Source: JBBQSN01 sp038213835 (GTDB lineage: Bacteria; Actinomycetota; Actinomycetes; Actinomycetales; CAWJMD01). From it: a DNA stretch of 25,000 bases. The stretch spans positions 1 to 25,000 of the forward strand of contig JBBQSN010000030.1 of the NCBI GenBank assembly GCA_038213835.1. The letters are read 5' to 3'. The translations under genes were made by a program, and so were the position numbers. Of the stretch, positions 7,296 to 14,900 are shown one piece after another; positions within the stretch are counted from its first letter, which is position 1, and every line of letters begins with the position of its first letter. The notes below the pieces were generated by a model. The model did not search any database. It saw only the letters and a program-made list of their open reading frames with translations, and had not been told where the DNA came from.

Positions 7296-8660
7296 ATGAC
7301 CCTCGACCGGCTCGCGACGACGCTGTCGCCCGGCTCCCTGGTGACCGACCCCGACGTCGTCGCCGGCTACTCGCGCGACCGCGAGCCGTGGTCGCCGCAC
7401 GGCCGCGCGATCGCGCTGGTGCGGGCAGCCGGTCGCGACGACGTCGTGACGACCCTGGAGTGGGCGTCGGCCACGGGCACGCCGGTCGTGCCCCGGGGGG
7501 CCGGTTCGGGGCTGGCCGGTGCGGCGAACGCGGTCGACGGGTGCGTGGTGCTGTGCACCGAGCGGATGGACTCGGTGCTCGAGATCGATCCCGCCGACAT
7601 GCTGGCGGTGGTGCAGCCGGGTGTGATCAACGGCGACCTCAAGCGGGCTGTCGCTGCCGAGGGCCTGTTCTACCCGCCGGACCCCGGGTCGCAGGACTTC
7701 TGCTCGATCGGCGGGAACGTCGCCACCAACGCGGGCGGACTGTGCTGCGTGAAGTACGGCGTCACCCGCGACGCCGTCCTCGGCCTGGAGGTCGTGCTCG
7801 CCGACGGCCGGGTGCTGCGCACCGGTGGCCGCACGGTCAAGGACGTCGCCGGCCTCGACCTCACCCGCCTCTTCGTCGGCAGCGAGGGGATGCTCGGAGT
7901 CGTCACCGAGGTGACGGTGCGGCTGCTCCCCGCGCGGCCCGCTCCCTGCACCGTCGTGGCCCTGTTCGACGACCTCGTGGACGCCGGACGCGCGGTCTCC
8001 GCGGTCGTGGCGAGGATGCGGCCCAGCATGTGCGAGCTGATGGACGCCGCCACCATCGCCGCCGTCGAGGACTGGAGCCCGTCGGGGCTGGACAGGTCAG
8101 CGGCCGCACTGCTGCTGCTGCAGACCGACGAGCCCGGCGCCTCGGGCGAGGCGGAGAGCGTCTCGCTGCAACGGATCTGCGAGGAGGCCGGGGCCACGTT
8201 CGCGATGGCCACGGCGGATCCCGCTGAGGGACAGCTGCTGACGATGGCCAGACGCAGCGCGGTCACCGCGCTGGAGGCGCGCGGCGGCTGGGTGCTGGAC
8301 GACGTCGGCGTCCCCCTGTCGGCCGTCCCGGACCTGATGGCGGGGTGCCGGCAGGTCGGGCTCGACCACGACGTCGAGGTCGCCACCTTCGGCCACGCAG
8401 GCGACGGCAACATGCACCCCACCGTCGTCTACCCGCGCGACGACCCCGCTGCGCAGCAGCGCGCGGCGCGGGCGTTCACGGCGCTGCTGGACCTCGCGCT
8501 CGACCTCGGCGGCACCGTCACCGGCGAGCACGGCGTGGGCCTGTCCAAGCGCGGCCACCTCGAGCGACAGCTCGGCCCGGTGCACCTCGACGTCCAGCGC
8601 TCGATCAAGGCCGCGCTCGACCCGCAGAACCTGCTCAACCCCGGCAAGTCGCTGGGCTGA
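7296..8660 (+). CDS. FAD-linked oxidase, GlcD / D-lactate / D-2-hydroxyglutarate dehydrogenase type
   Basis: The protein has 454 residues. An N-terminal FAD-binding domain of the vanillyl-alcohol oxidase type (~15-205) carries VVPRGAGSGLAGAANA and PDPGSQDFCSIGGNVATNAG. The C-terminal FAD-oxidase domain holds HAGDGNMHP and GTVTGEHGVGLSKR, whose histidines and glutamate form the metal and substrate site of D-2-hydroxyacid dehydrogenases. It ends in LDPQNLLNPGK, typical of the family. Electrons would pass to a quinone or flavoprotein. The exact substrate (glycolate, D-lactate or D-2-hydroxyglutarate) cannot be read from sequence. It follows pruA by 28 bp without a terminator, so co-transcription is likely. 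It is convergent with the DUF2505 gene. Confidence 0.9.
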   Translation: MTLDRLATTLSPGSLVTDPDVVAGYSRDREPWSPHGRAIALVRAAGRDDVVTTLEWASATGTPVVPRGAGSGLAGAANAVDGCVVLCTERMDSVLEIDPADMLAVVQPGVINGDLKRAVAAEGLFYPPDPGSQDFCSIGGNVATNAGGLCCVKYGVTRDAVLGLEVVLADGRVLRTGGRTVKDVAGLDLTRLFVGSEGMLGVVTEVTVRLLPARPAPCTVVALFDDLVDAGRAVSAVVARMRPSMCELMDAATIAAVEDWSPSGLDRSAAALLLLQTDEPGASGEAESVSLQRICEEAGATFAMATADPAEGQLLTMARRSAVTALEARGGWVLDDVGVPLSAVPDLMAGCRQVGLDHDVEVATFGHAGDGNMHPTVVYPRDDPAAQQRAARAFTALLDLALDLGGTVTGEHGVGLSKRGHLERQLGPVHLDVQRSIKAALDPQNLLNPGKSLG

Positions 8661-8688
8661 GGCCGCAGGATCCGCGAGGGGCCGACGG

Positions 8689-9183
8689 TCAGCCCGCCAG
8701 GTACTCCTGGCCGACCTCGTGCTCCTTGCGCAGGGCGGCGCGGACGGCCGGTTCGGCTGCCTTCTCCAGCTTGCCGCCGATGAACGGCACCGACGCCTTG
8801 AGGTCGCCCGAGACGACCTCGACCGTGCCGCCGGCCTCGGGCCGCAGCGTCAACGTCCCGGTGAGGACGAGCGGCTGGCCGGCCAGCTTCAGCGAGACGT
8901 CGCCCTCGCGCGAGCCGTCGGCCGCGGCCGCCATCCAGGTGTCGACCTGCTTGAGCACGATCGTCTCGCCGACGAACTTCTTCGCGATGTCCGGGAAGTC
9001 GTCGGTGGGCATGGTCCGCACCGTGGTGACGGTGAACGGGCCGGACGGGTCGCCCTGGACGTCGACGGTGTGCTCGAGCGCTCCCGTGCGCCTGCACTTG
9101 TCGGCCAGGAAGGCGGGGTCGGCGAGCATCGCCGCGACGGCGTCGGGGGCTGCGCCGTAGCGCACCTCGTCGTGGATCTTCAT
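8689..9183 (-). CDS. DUF2505 family protein
   Basis: The protein has 164 residues, starting MKIHDEVRYGAAPDAVAAML and carrying FPDIAKKFVGE, LTGTLTLRPEAGGT and VPFIGGKLE in the usual order for DUF2505. This family is widespread in Actinobacteria and probably adopts a START/Bet v1-like lipid- or ligand-binding fold. No enzymatic residues are evident and there is no signal peptide. ATG 9183 is preferred over an upstream in-frame GTG at 9219 because the family begins MK(I/V) and because a TAAGGT hexamer stands 7 nt before it, predicting a leaderless transcript. The biological role is unknown. Confidence 0.88.
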   Translation of the reverse strand: MKIHDEVRYGAAPDAVAAMLADPAFLADKCRRTGALEHTVDVQGDPSGPFTVTTVRTMPTDDFPDIAKKFVGETIVLKQVDTWMAAAADGSREGDVSLKLAGQPLVLTGTLTLRPEAGGTVEVVSGDLKASVPFIGGKLEKAAEPAVRAALRKEHEVGQEYLAG

Positions 9184-9190
9184 GCGCACG

Positions 9191-9196
9191 ACCTTA
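9191..9196 (-). promoter_or_regulatory. -10 hexamer TAAGGT for leaderless DUF2505 transcript
   Basis: TAAGGT (context CATAAGGT) is followed by seven bases and then ATG 9183. The spacing puts the transcript start at the initiation codon. Confidence 0.55.
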
Positions 9197-9245
9197 TGGC
9201 CTGGACGCCGGAGCGGCATCTGGCGTGGCCACCGTGCACCTGGCG

Positions 9246-9797
9246 TCAGCGGCGGGTCAGGGTGGCCTGAGCCACCGAGATCGCTGAGGCGACCTGCAGG
9301 GGTGTCTGGCGGAGCACGGTGGTGGTGCCCTCGGTGCGTGCCCGCAGCGCCCGCGCGGCCTCGTCGCGCTCGGCGACGGCCAGGTCGACCAGCCGCTGGG
9401 CCTCGGGGACGTGGTGCTCGTAGTACCTGGCCTCCTCGAGCGAGTAGGCCCCCCAGGGCATCTGGACCCGGGCCTCGGCGTCGACCACGAGGCCGTGCGC
9501 GGCGAGGAACTGCTCGGCCTCGGCCGCGAGGGCCCGTGCGTGCTGGAGGTCGACCGCGAACGTCTGCAGGGCCCGTCCGCCCTCGGCCAGCGCGTCGGCG
9601 GCCTCGTCGACGGCGCGCACCTGGGCCGAGAACGAGGTGTCGAAGGCGTGCGCCGCCGGACCCTCCCAGCCGCCCAGGTCGGTGCGCACCCGGGTGAGGT
9701 CGTCGCGGTGCTCGCGCAGCAGGTCGCCCTGACGGACGAGGTCGGAGCCGAGCACGGAGATCGACGCGGGGTCGCCGGGGACCAGCGGCGTGCTCAT
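9246..9797 (-). CDS. WXG100-like / putative type VII-secreted domain protein
   Basis: The protein has 183 residues and is entirely helical in character. The first half resembles the N-terminal domain of putative T7SS-secreted proteins: helix, turn with Trp44-Glu-Gly46 (GGWEGPAAHAF), then a second helix rich in Ala, Asp and Gln. Tyr118-xxx-Glu122 (YSLEE) after the helical pair fits the YxxxD/E secretion motif. A further ~60-residue amphipathic helix follows, with no toxin domain at the end. It lies 24 nt downstream of the 119-codon gene, joined by the 14-bp tandem repeat. Possible roles are a secreted effector lacking a toxin tip, or a chaperone. The function is inferred from the fold pattern only. 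Confidence 0.75.
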   Translation of the reverse strand: MSTPLVPGDPASISVLGSDLVRQGDLLREHRDDLTRVRTDLGGWEGPAAHAFDTSFSAQVRAVDEAADALAEGGRALQTFAVDLQHARALAAEAEQFLAAHGLVVDAEARVQMPWGAYSLEEARYYEHHVPEAQRLVDLAVAERDEAARALRARTEGTTTVLRQTPLQVASAISVAQATLTRR

Positions 9798-9833
9798 CCC
9801 TCGCCGCTCATCCCTCGCCGCTCATCCCTCGTC
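9792..9833. repeat. 14-bp tandem repeat (3 copies) spanning a stop/start junction
   Basis: On the plus strand GCTCATCCCTCGCC occurs three times in a row (9792, 9806, 9820; the third has T for C near its end). On the coding (minus) strand each copy reads GAGGGATGAGC, supplying a purine-rich GAGGG, an ATG and an overlapping TGA. The copies cover the end of the 119-codon gene and the start of the 183-codon gene and create two five-codon ORFs (MSGEG) between them. Confidence 0.9.
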
Positions 9834-10181
9834 GCTCACCCGGCGCAGGACGCGGTCGACGTCCTCCTCGGTGCCGCGGTACCGCCGCGCGGCGAGGGTG
9901 AGCAGACCACCGGACTCCTCGAGGCCGCGGGACAGCGCGAACAGGGCGTCGGACGCGGCGGACTGGAGGTCCAGGACGTGGTCGACGGCGGGCGGCTCGC
10001 CAGGGTCGGAGGTGGTGTGCACGAGCCTGGTGGACACCTGCCGCAGCGACTCGGACACCGGCTCCAGGCTGATGACGGCTCGCTCGAGCGCCCCGACGTC
10101 GACGGCGTGGAGGTGGGGCACCGGGTGCCGGTCGTGGGGTGCCTGCCCGCCCAGGGGTGGCGGCGTGGGCTGCTCCGTCAC
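9822..10181 (-). CDS. Small helical protein, likely type VII secretion partner (EspC/DUF2580-like)
   Basis: The protein has 119 residues. A Pro/His-rich N-terminus (~1-27) precedes a helix (DVGALERAVISLEPVSESLR), a loop and a second long helix, the layout of ESX-secreted helical-hairpin proteins. There is no WXG in the turn. Near the C-terminus Tyr101-xxx-Glu105 (RRYRGTEED) matches the YxxxD/E export signal after the second helix. It starts with GTG 10181, and TAGGCT lies 6 nt upstream. It is the first gene of a two-gene unit with the WXG-like protein. The pairing of one WXG and one non-WXG helical protein suggests a heterodimer. The family assignment is tentative. Confidence 0.7.
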   Translation of the reverse strand: MTEQPTPPPLGGQAPHDRHPVPHLHAVDVGALERAVISLEPVSESLRQVSTRLVHTTSDPGEPPAVDHVLDLQSAASDALFALSRGLEESGGLLTLAARRYRGTEEDVDRVLRRVSDEG

Positions 10182-10187
10182 CCCAGG

Positions 10188-10193
10188 AGCCTA
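10188..10193 (-). promoter_or_regulatory. -10 hexamer TAGGCT for leaderless two-gene secretion-like unit
   Basis: TAGGCT is followed by six bases and then GTG 10181. Its upstream edge overlaps the AACGATCGTT palindrome. Confidence 0.45.
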
Positions 10194-10202
10194 ACGATCG
10201 TT
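10193..10202. promoter_or_regulatory. AACGATCGTT palindrome in divergent promoter region
   Basis: A perfect 10-bp palindrome lies between the secretion-like unit and the tryptophan dioxygenase gene and touches the -10 of the former. ACGnnCGT cores are common in regulator sites of the TetR type, but no cognate regulator is adjacent, so this is a weak call. Confidence 0.35.
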
Positions 10203-10271
10203 CAGTCGGTGCGTGCCACGACGGCCGACGCCTGTGGACGACCGCCGCCACCGGGACGTCCCCGGGATCAC

Positions 10272-10277
10272 TACGGT
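10272..10277 (+). promoter_or_regulatory. -10 hexamer TACGGT for leaderless tryptophan dioxygenase transcript
   Basis: TACGGT is followed by seven bases and GTG 10285. This spacing supports GTG 10285 over the in-frame GTG at 10276, which overlaps the hexamer. Confidence 0.5.
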
Positions 10278-10284
10278 GTCCGCC

Positions 10285-11115
10285 GTGACCCAGACCCCTC
10301 CTGACCCCGGCTCCGACCCCACGGCCCCGCCGGCCGACCGGCACTTCGGTGAGCAGGGCGGCCTGCTCACCTACGGCTCGTACCTTCGTCTGGACCAGCT
10401 GCTCACGGCCCAGGTGCTGGAGAGCGACCCGCCGGCGCACGACGAGCTGCTGTTCATCACGATCCACCAGGCCTACGAGCTGTGGTTCAACCAGCTGCTG
10501 CACGACCTCGAGGAGGTCCGGGCCGCGATGCTCGACGGCCGCCTGTGGTGGGCCAGGCACCTGCTCAGGCGCGCCGACACGATCGAGCGGGTCCTGGTCA
10601 CCCAGGTCGAGATCCTGTTCACGATGACGCCGCAGGACTTCCTCGCCTTCCGCGAGCGGCTCGCCCCGGCGTCCGGCTTCCAGTCCGTGCAGTTCCGCGA
10701 GCTGGAGTTCCTGTCCGGCGCCAAGGACCCGGGCTTCCTGGAGCGGTTCCGCGGCCTCACCGCCGCCGAGCGGGCGCGGCTCGAGCGCCGCCTGGCCGAA
10801 CCGTCGTTGTGGGACGCCTACGTCTCGGTGCTGGAGCGGGCGGGCCTGCCCGTGGGGTCCGAGGACGAGCTGCGCACCAGCCTGGTCGAGGTCGCCCGCC
10901 ACCGTCGCGACCACGCGGACGCGTGGGAGCTCTCCGAGGCCCTGCTCACCCACGACGCGAACTTCGCGCACTGGCGGGCCCGGCACGTCCAGATGGTCGA
11001 GTACCAGATCGGCACCAAGTCGGGGACGGGCGGCTCCAGCGGTGCGCCGTACCTGCGCTCGCGGCTGCCGCTGCGCTACTACCCGCTCCTGTGGGAGCTG
11101 CGCGGCGCTCTCTGA
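10285..11115 (+). CDS. kynA: Tryptophan 2,3-dioxygenase
   Basis: The protein has 276 residues, the usual bacterial size. It is a heme enzyme that opens the indole ring of L-tryptophan to N-formylkynurenine, the first step of the kynurenine pathway. Conserved blocks are GGLLTYGSYLRLDQLL, FITIHQAYELWFNQLL with the substrate-site His61, QSVQFRELEFLSG, and WRARHVQMVEYQIG with the proximal heme ligand His234, followed directly by TKSGTGGSSGAPYL. All key residues are present. GTG 10285 is chosen because a -10 hexamer stands 7 nt upstream and the conserved core begins soon after. No kynureninase or formamidase gene is next to it, so the rest of the pathway must lie elsewhere or products leave the cell. 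Confidence 0.96.
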   Translation: MTQTPPDPGSDPTAPPADRHFGEQGGLLTYGSYLRLDQLLTAQVLESDPPAHDELLFITIHQAYELWFNQLLHDLEEVRAAMLDGRLWWARHLLRRADTIERVLVTQVEILFTMTPQDFLAFRERLAPASGFQSVQFRELEFLSGAKDPGFLERFRGLTAAERARLERRLAEPSLWDAYVSVLERAGLPVGSEDELRTSLVEVARHRRDHADAWELSEALLTHDANFAHWRARHVQMVEYQIGTKSGTGGSSGAPYLRSRLPLRYYPLLWELRGAL

Positions 11116-11194
11116 GCGTTCTCCGGTAGGACTGACACCGCACGCCCGGTCCGCTCGGCCCGGGTGCTCACGACCGAAGGGGACGGGACGCACG

Positions 11195-11776
11195 ATGGGT
11201 CTGACACTGACCAAGGGCGGGAACATGTCGCTGACCAAGGCCGCGGGGCCGGCCGGCCTGGCGAAGGTGACCGTGGGCCTGGGCTGGGACGCCCGAACCA
11301 CCGACGGGTCGGGCTTCGACCTCGACTCCTCCGCCATCGTCGTGGCGACCAGCGGGAAGGTCGTCTCCGACAAGCACTTCGTCTACTTCAACCAGCTGGA
11401 GTCAGGTGACGGCGCGGTCAGGCACGGCGGCGACAACCTCACCGGCGAGGGTGCGGGCGACGACGAGCAGATCCACCTCGACCTGTCCGCGATGCCGGCC
11501 GACACCGACAAGGTCGTCATCGCGGTCTCGATCTACGACGCCGACAACCGCTCGCAGTCCTTCGGCCAGGTGCGCAACGCCTACGCGCGCGTGATCGACG
11601 ACGCCACCGGCACCGAGCTGGGTCGGTACGACCTCACCGAGGACGCCGCCACCGAGACCGCGATGATCTTCGCCGAGGTCTACAAGAGCGGCGAGGAGTG
11701 GAAGTTCCGCGCCGTGGGCCAGGGCTACTCCACCGGCCTGGCCGGCATCGCCCGGGACTTCAGCGTCAACGTCTGA
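11195..11776 (+). CDS. terD: TerD family protein (tellurium/stress resistance, calcium-binding fold)
   Basis: The protein has 193 residues, standard for TerD (about 191). The start MGLTLTKGGNMSLTK matches the family exactly; ATG 11195 has purine-rich GAAGGGGACGGGA upstream. Acidic clusters that bind Ca2+ in this family are visible: GFDLDSSA, GDNLTGEGAGDDEQIHLDL and IYDADNR. The C-terminus GEEWKFRAVGQGYSTGLAGI is also typical. TerD-type proteins are cytoplasmic and linked to tellurite, phage and envelope stress, and in actinomycetes to development; the molecular activity is unsettled. It stands alone here, with no terA/B/C/E neighbours, and ends before a strong hairpin. Confidence 0.94.
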   Translation: MGLTLTKGGNMSLTKAAGPAGLAKVTVGLGWDARTTDGSGFDLDSSAIVVATSGKVVSDKHFVYFNQLESGDGAVRHGGDNLTGEGAGDDEQIHLDLSAMPADTDKVVIAVSIYDADNRSQSFGQVRNAYARVIDDATGTELGRYDLTEDAATETAMIFAEVYKSGEEWKFRAVGQGYSTGLAGIARDFSVNV

Positions 11777-11802
11777 GCCCCCCGGCGGCCTCGGGGCAGG
11801 TC

Positions 11803-11844
11803 ACGGCCGGTCCGCCGCCCCCCACGGGCGGGCGGGCCGGCCGT
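11803..11844 (+). terminator. Strong hairpin after terD
   Basis: A 14-bp stem pairs ACGGCCGGTCCGCC (11803-11816) with GGCGGGCCGGCCGT (11831-11844), broken only by one T-G wobble, around a 14-nt loop. It starts 26 nt after the terD stop and precedes the promoter region of the glutamate dehydrogenase gene. There is no U-tract. Confidence 0.7.
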
Positions 11845-11941
11845 GGTCGGTACTACGCTTCCCGGGGCACACGATGACGTGGGCCGAGACGTGGACCGGA
11901 GGCCGCCTCCCAGGGCGGCGGACGCAGGGGGTGGGCGCGAG

Positions 11942-14900
11942 GTGAGCACGATCGCGAGCACGAGCAGCACCGGACCGGCGGGGGCCGACGACGCACGGGC
12001 GCAGGCCCTGCAGCGGGCCGCCGCCACCGAGCGCGGTCCGGGCGGCGACGGGCTGCTCGGCTTCCTCACCCGCTACTACCGACACGTCCCGGACGAGGAC
12101 CTGCTCGCGCGCGACCCGGTCGACCTCGCGGGCGCCGCGCTCTCCCAGCGTCAGCTGGCCCAGGAGCGCAGCTCCGGCACCGCGGTCGTCCGGGTGCACA
12201 CGCCGTCGGTCGACAGCCACGGCTGGCAGACCGGGTCGGGCTCCGGCTCGGGGCACACCGTCGTCGAGGTCGTCGCCGAGGACATGCCCTTCCTGGTCGA
12301 CTCCGTGACCAACCGGCTGAACAACCGGGACGGAGGCAACGACCGGACGATCCACCTCGTCGTGCACCCCATCGTGGTCGTGCGCCGCGACGTCACCGGC
12401 CGGCTGCTCGAGGTGCTCGACACCTCGACGGCCTCGCTGGCCTCGGGCGAGCGCGGCGCCGACTGGGCGGACGACGCCGCCAGCGAGTCCTGGATGCACG
12501 TGGAGATCGACCGGGAGCCGGACGCCGCGGAGTGCGAGCGGCTGCGCGGCGAGCTGCTCGCGGTCCTCGAGGACGTCCGCACCGCGGTCGAGGACTGGGC
12601 CAAGATGCGCGCGCGCGCCGCGGAGGTCGCCGAGGGGCTGGCGGCCGACGTCCCGGCCGACCTCGCGGAGGAGGCCGCAGAGGCGCAGCGGCTGATGCGC
12701 TGGCTGATCGAGGAGAACTTCACCTTCCTCGGCTACCGCGAGTACGTGCTCGGCGGTGAGCAGGGCCAGGAGAACCTGACCGCCACCGCGGGCAGCGGTC
12801 TGGGCATCCTGCGCTACGACCAGACCGAGGCCTCGCACAGCTTCGAGCGGCTCTCGCCGCAGGTGCGGGCCAAGGCGCGCGAGCGCACCGTGCTGGTGCT
12901 CACCAAGGCCAACTCCCGCGCCACCGTGCACCGCAGCTCCTACCTCGACTACGTGGGCGTCAAGGTGTTCGAGGGCGACCAGGTCGTGGGCGAGCGCCGC
13001 TTCCTGGGCCTGTTCACCTCGGCGGCCTACACCGAGAGCGTGCGCCGGGTCCCGATCGTCGACACCACGGTCGACGCCGTCCTGGCCGAGGCGGGGCTCT
13101 CGCCGTCGAGCCACTCCGGCAAGGACCTGCTGGCGATCCTGGAGACCTACCCGCGCGACGAGCTGTTCCAGACCGACCCGAGCCAGGTGTACCGCACGGC
13201 GATGGCGGTGCTGCACCTGCAGGAGCGGCGGCGCACCCGGTTGTTCCTGCGCACCGACGACTACGGCCGCTTCGTCTCGGCGCTGGTGTACCTGCCGCGC
13301 GACCGGTACAACACCGTGGTCCGGCTGCGGATGCAGGACATCCTCGGCGAGGCGTTCGGCGCCGAGTCGGTCGACTTCACCACCCGCGTCAGCGAGTCGG
13401 TGCTCGCGCGGCTGCACTTCGTGCTGCGCCCGCCGAGGGGCGCCGACATCCCGTCCGTCGACGTGCGAGCGCTCGAGGCGCGCCTGGTCGAGGCCACCCG
13501 CACCTGGGAGGAGGACCTCGGCGAGGCCCTCGTCCGCGAGGTGGGCGAGGTCGAGGCCGTCCGGCTGGCACGGTCCTGGGAGAACGGTTTCCCGGAGTCG
13601 TACAAGGAGGACTTCCCCGCCCGGGTGGCCGTCGGCGACCTGCGGCGGATCGAGTCGGCCGCGCGTGAGGACGGTACCTCGGACCGCCTGGAGACCAGCC
13701 TGTACGAGCCGGTCGGTGCCGGCCCGGACGAGCGGCGACTCAAGCTGTTCCGTCGCGAGCCGCTCTCGCTCACCACTGTTCTGCCCTTCTTCCGCAACCT
13801 GGGGATCGAGGTCGTCGACGAGCGGCCCTACGAGATCGAGGCGCAGGACGGCTCGCGCGCCTTCGTCTACGACTTCGGCCTGCGCTACCCGGGCATGTCC
13901 CGCTCGGCCGCCACCCGCGACATGCTCACCGACGCGCTCTCGGCGGCCTGGTCCGGCCTCGCCGAGTCGGACGGCCTAGACCAGCTCGTCATCGCCGGCG
14001 GGATGACCTGGCGGCAGATCGTCGTGCTGCGCACGTACGCGAAGTACCTGCGGCAGACCGGGTCCACCTTCAGCCAGGAGTACGTCGAGCAGTGCCTGCT
14101 GGCCAACGTGGCGATCGCCCGGCGGCTGGTCTCCCTGTTCGAGGCACGGTTCGACCCGGACCGCGGGGGCGAGCCCGAGGAGCGCAACGAGACGGCCGAC
14201 GCGCTGGTCGAGGAGATCACCCACGACCTCGAGGGCGTGGCCAGCCTGGACCAGGACCGCATCCTGCGCTCCCTGCTCGGCATGGTCACCGCCACCGTGC
14301 GCACCAGCTTCTTCCAGGTCGACGGCGACGGTCGGCCGAAGGCGCACGTCGCGGTCAAGCTCGACCCGAAGCGGGTGCCTGACCTGCCGAAACCGCTTCC
14401 GGCGCACGAGATCTGGGTGTACGCACCGCGTGTCGAAGGCGTCCACCTGCGATTCGGCGCCGTCGCCCGGGGTGGACTGCGGTGGAGCGACCGGCGCGAG
14501 GACTTCCGCACCGAGATCCTCGGGCTGGTCAAGGCGCAGATGGTGAAGAACGCCGTCATCGTGCCCACCGGCGCCAAGGGCGGGTTCGTCGCCAAGCAGC
14601 TCCCCGACCCCGCCGAGGACCGCGAGGCGTGGCTGGCGGAGGGGATCGCGAGCTACACGACCTTCATCTCGGCGCTGCTCGACGTCACCGACGACCTGGT
14701 CGCCGACACCGGCGTCGAGGGCGGCCGCCGGGTGGATCCGCCGCCGCGCGTCGTCCGCCACGACCCCGACGACAGCTACCTCGTGGTGGCGGCCGACAAG
14801 GGCACGGCGAGCTTCTCCGACATCGCGAACGGCATCTCGAAGCAGTACGACTTCTGGCTCGGCGACGCCTTCGCGTCCGGCGGCTCGGTCGGCTACGACC

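Noticed and set aside
8655..8697. GGGCTGA/TCAGCCC repeat between the FAD dehydrogenase and DUF2505 genes as a terminator
   Set aside because: The 7-bp arms are far apart with an irregular inner part, and they mainly reflect the two facing stop codons. Too weak to annotate.
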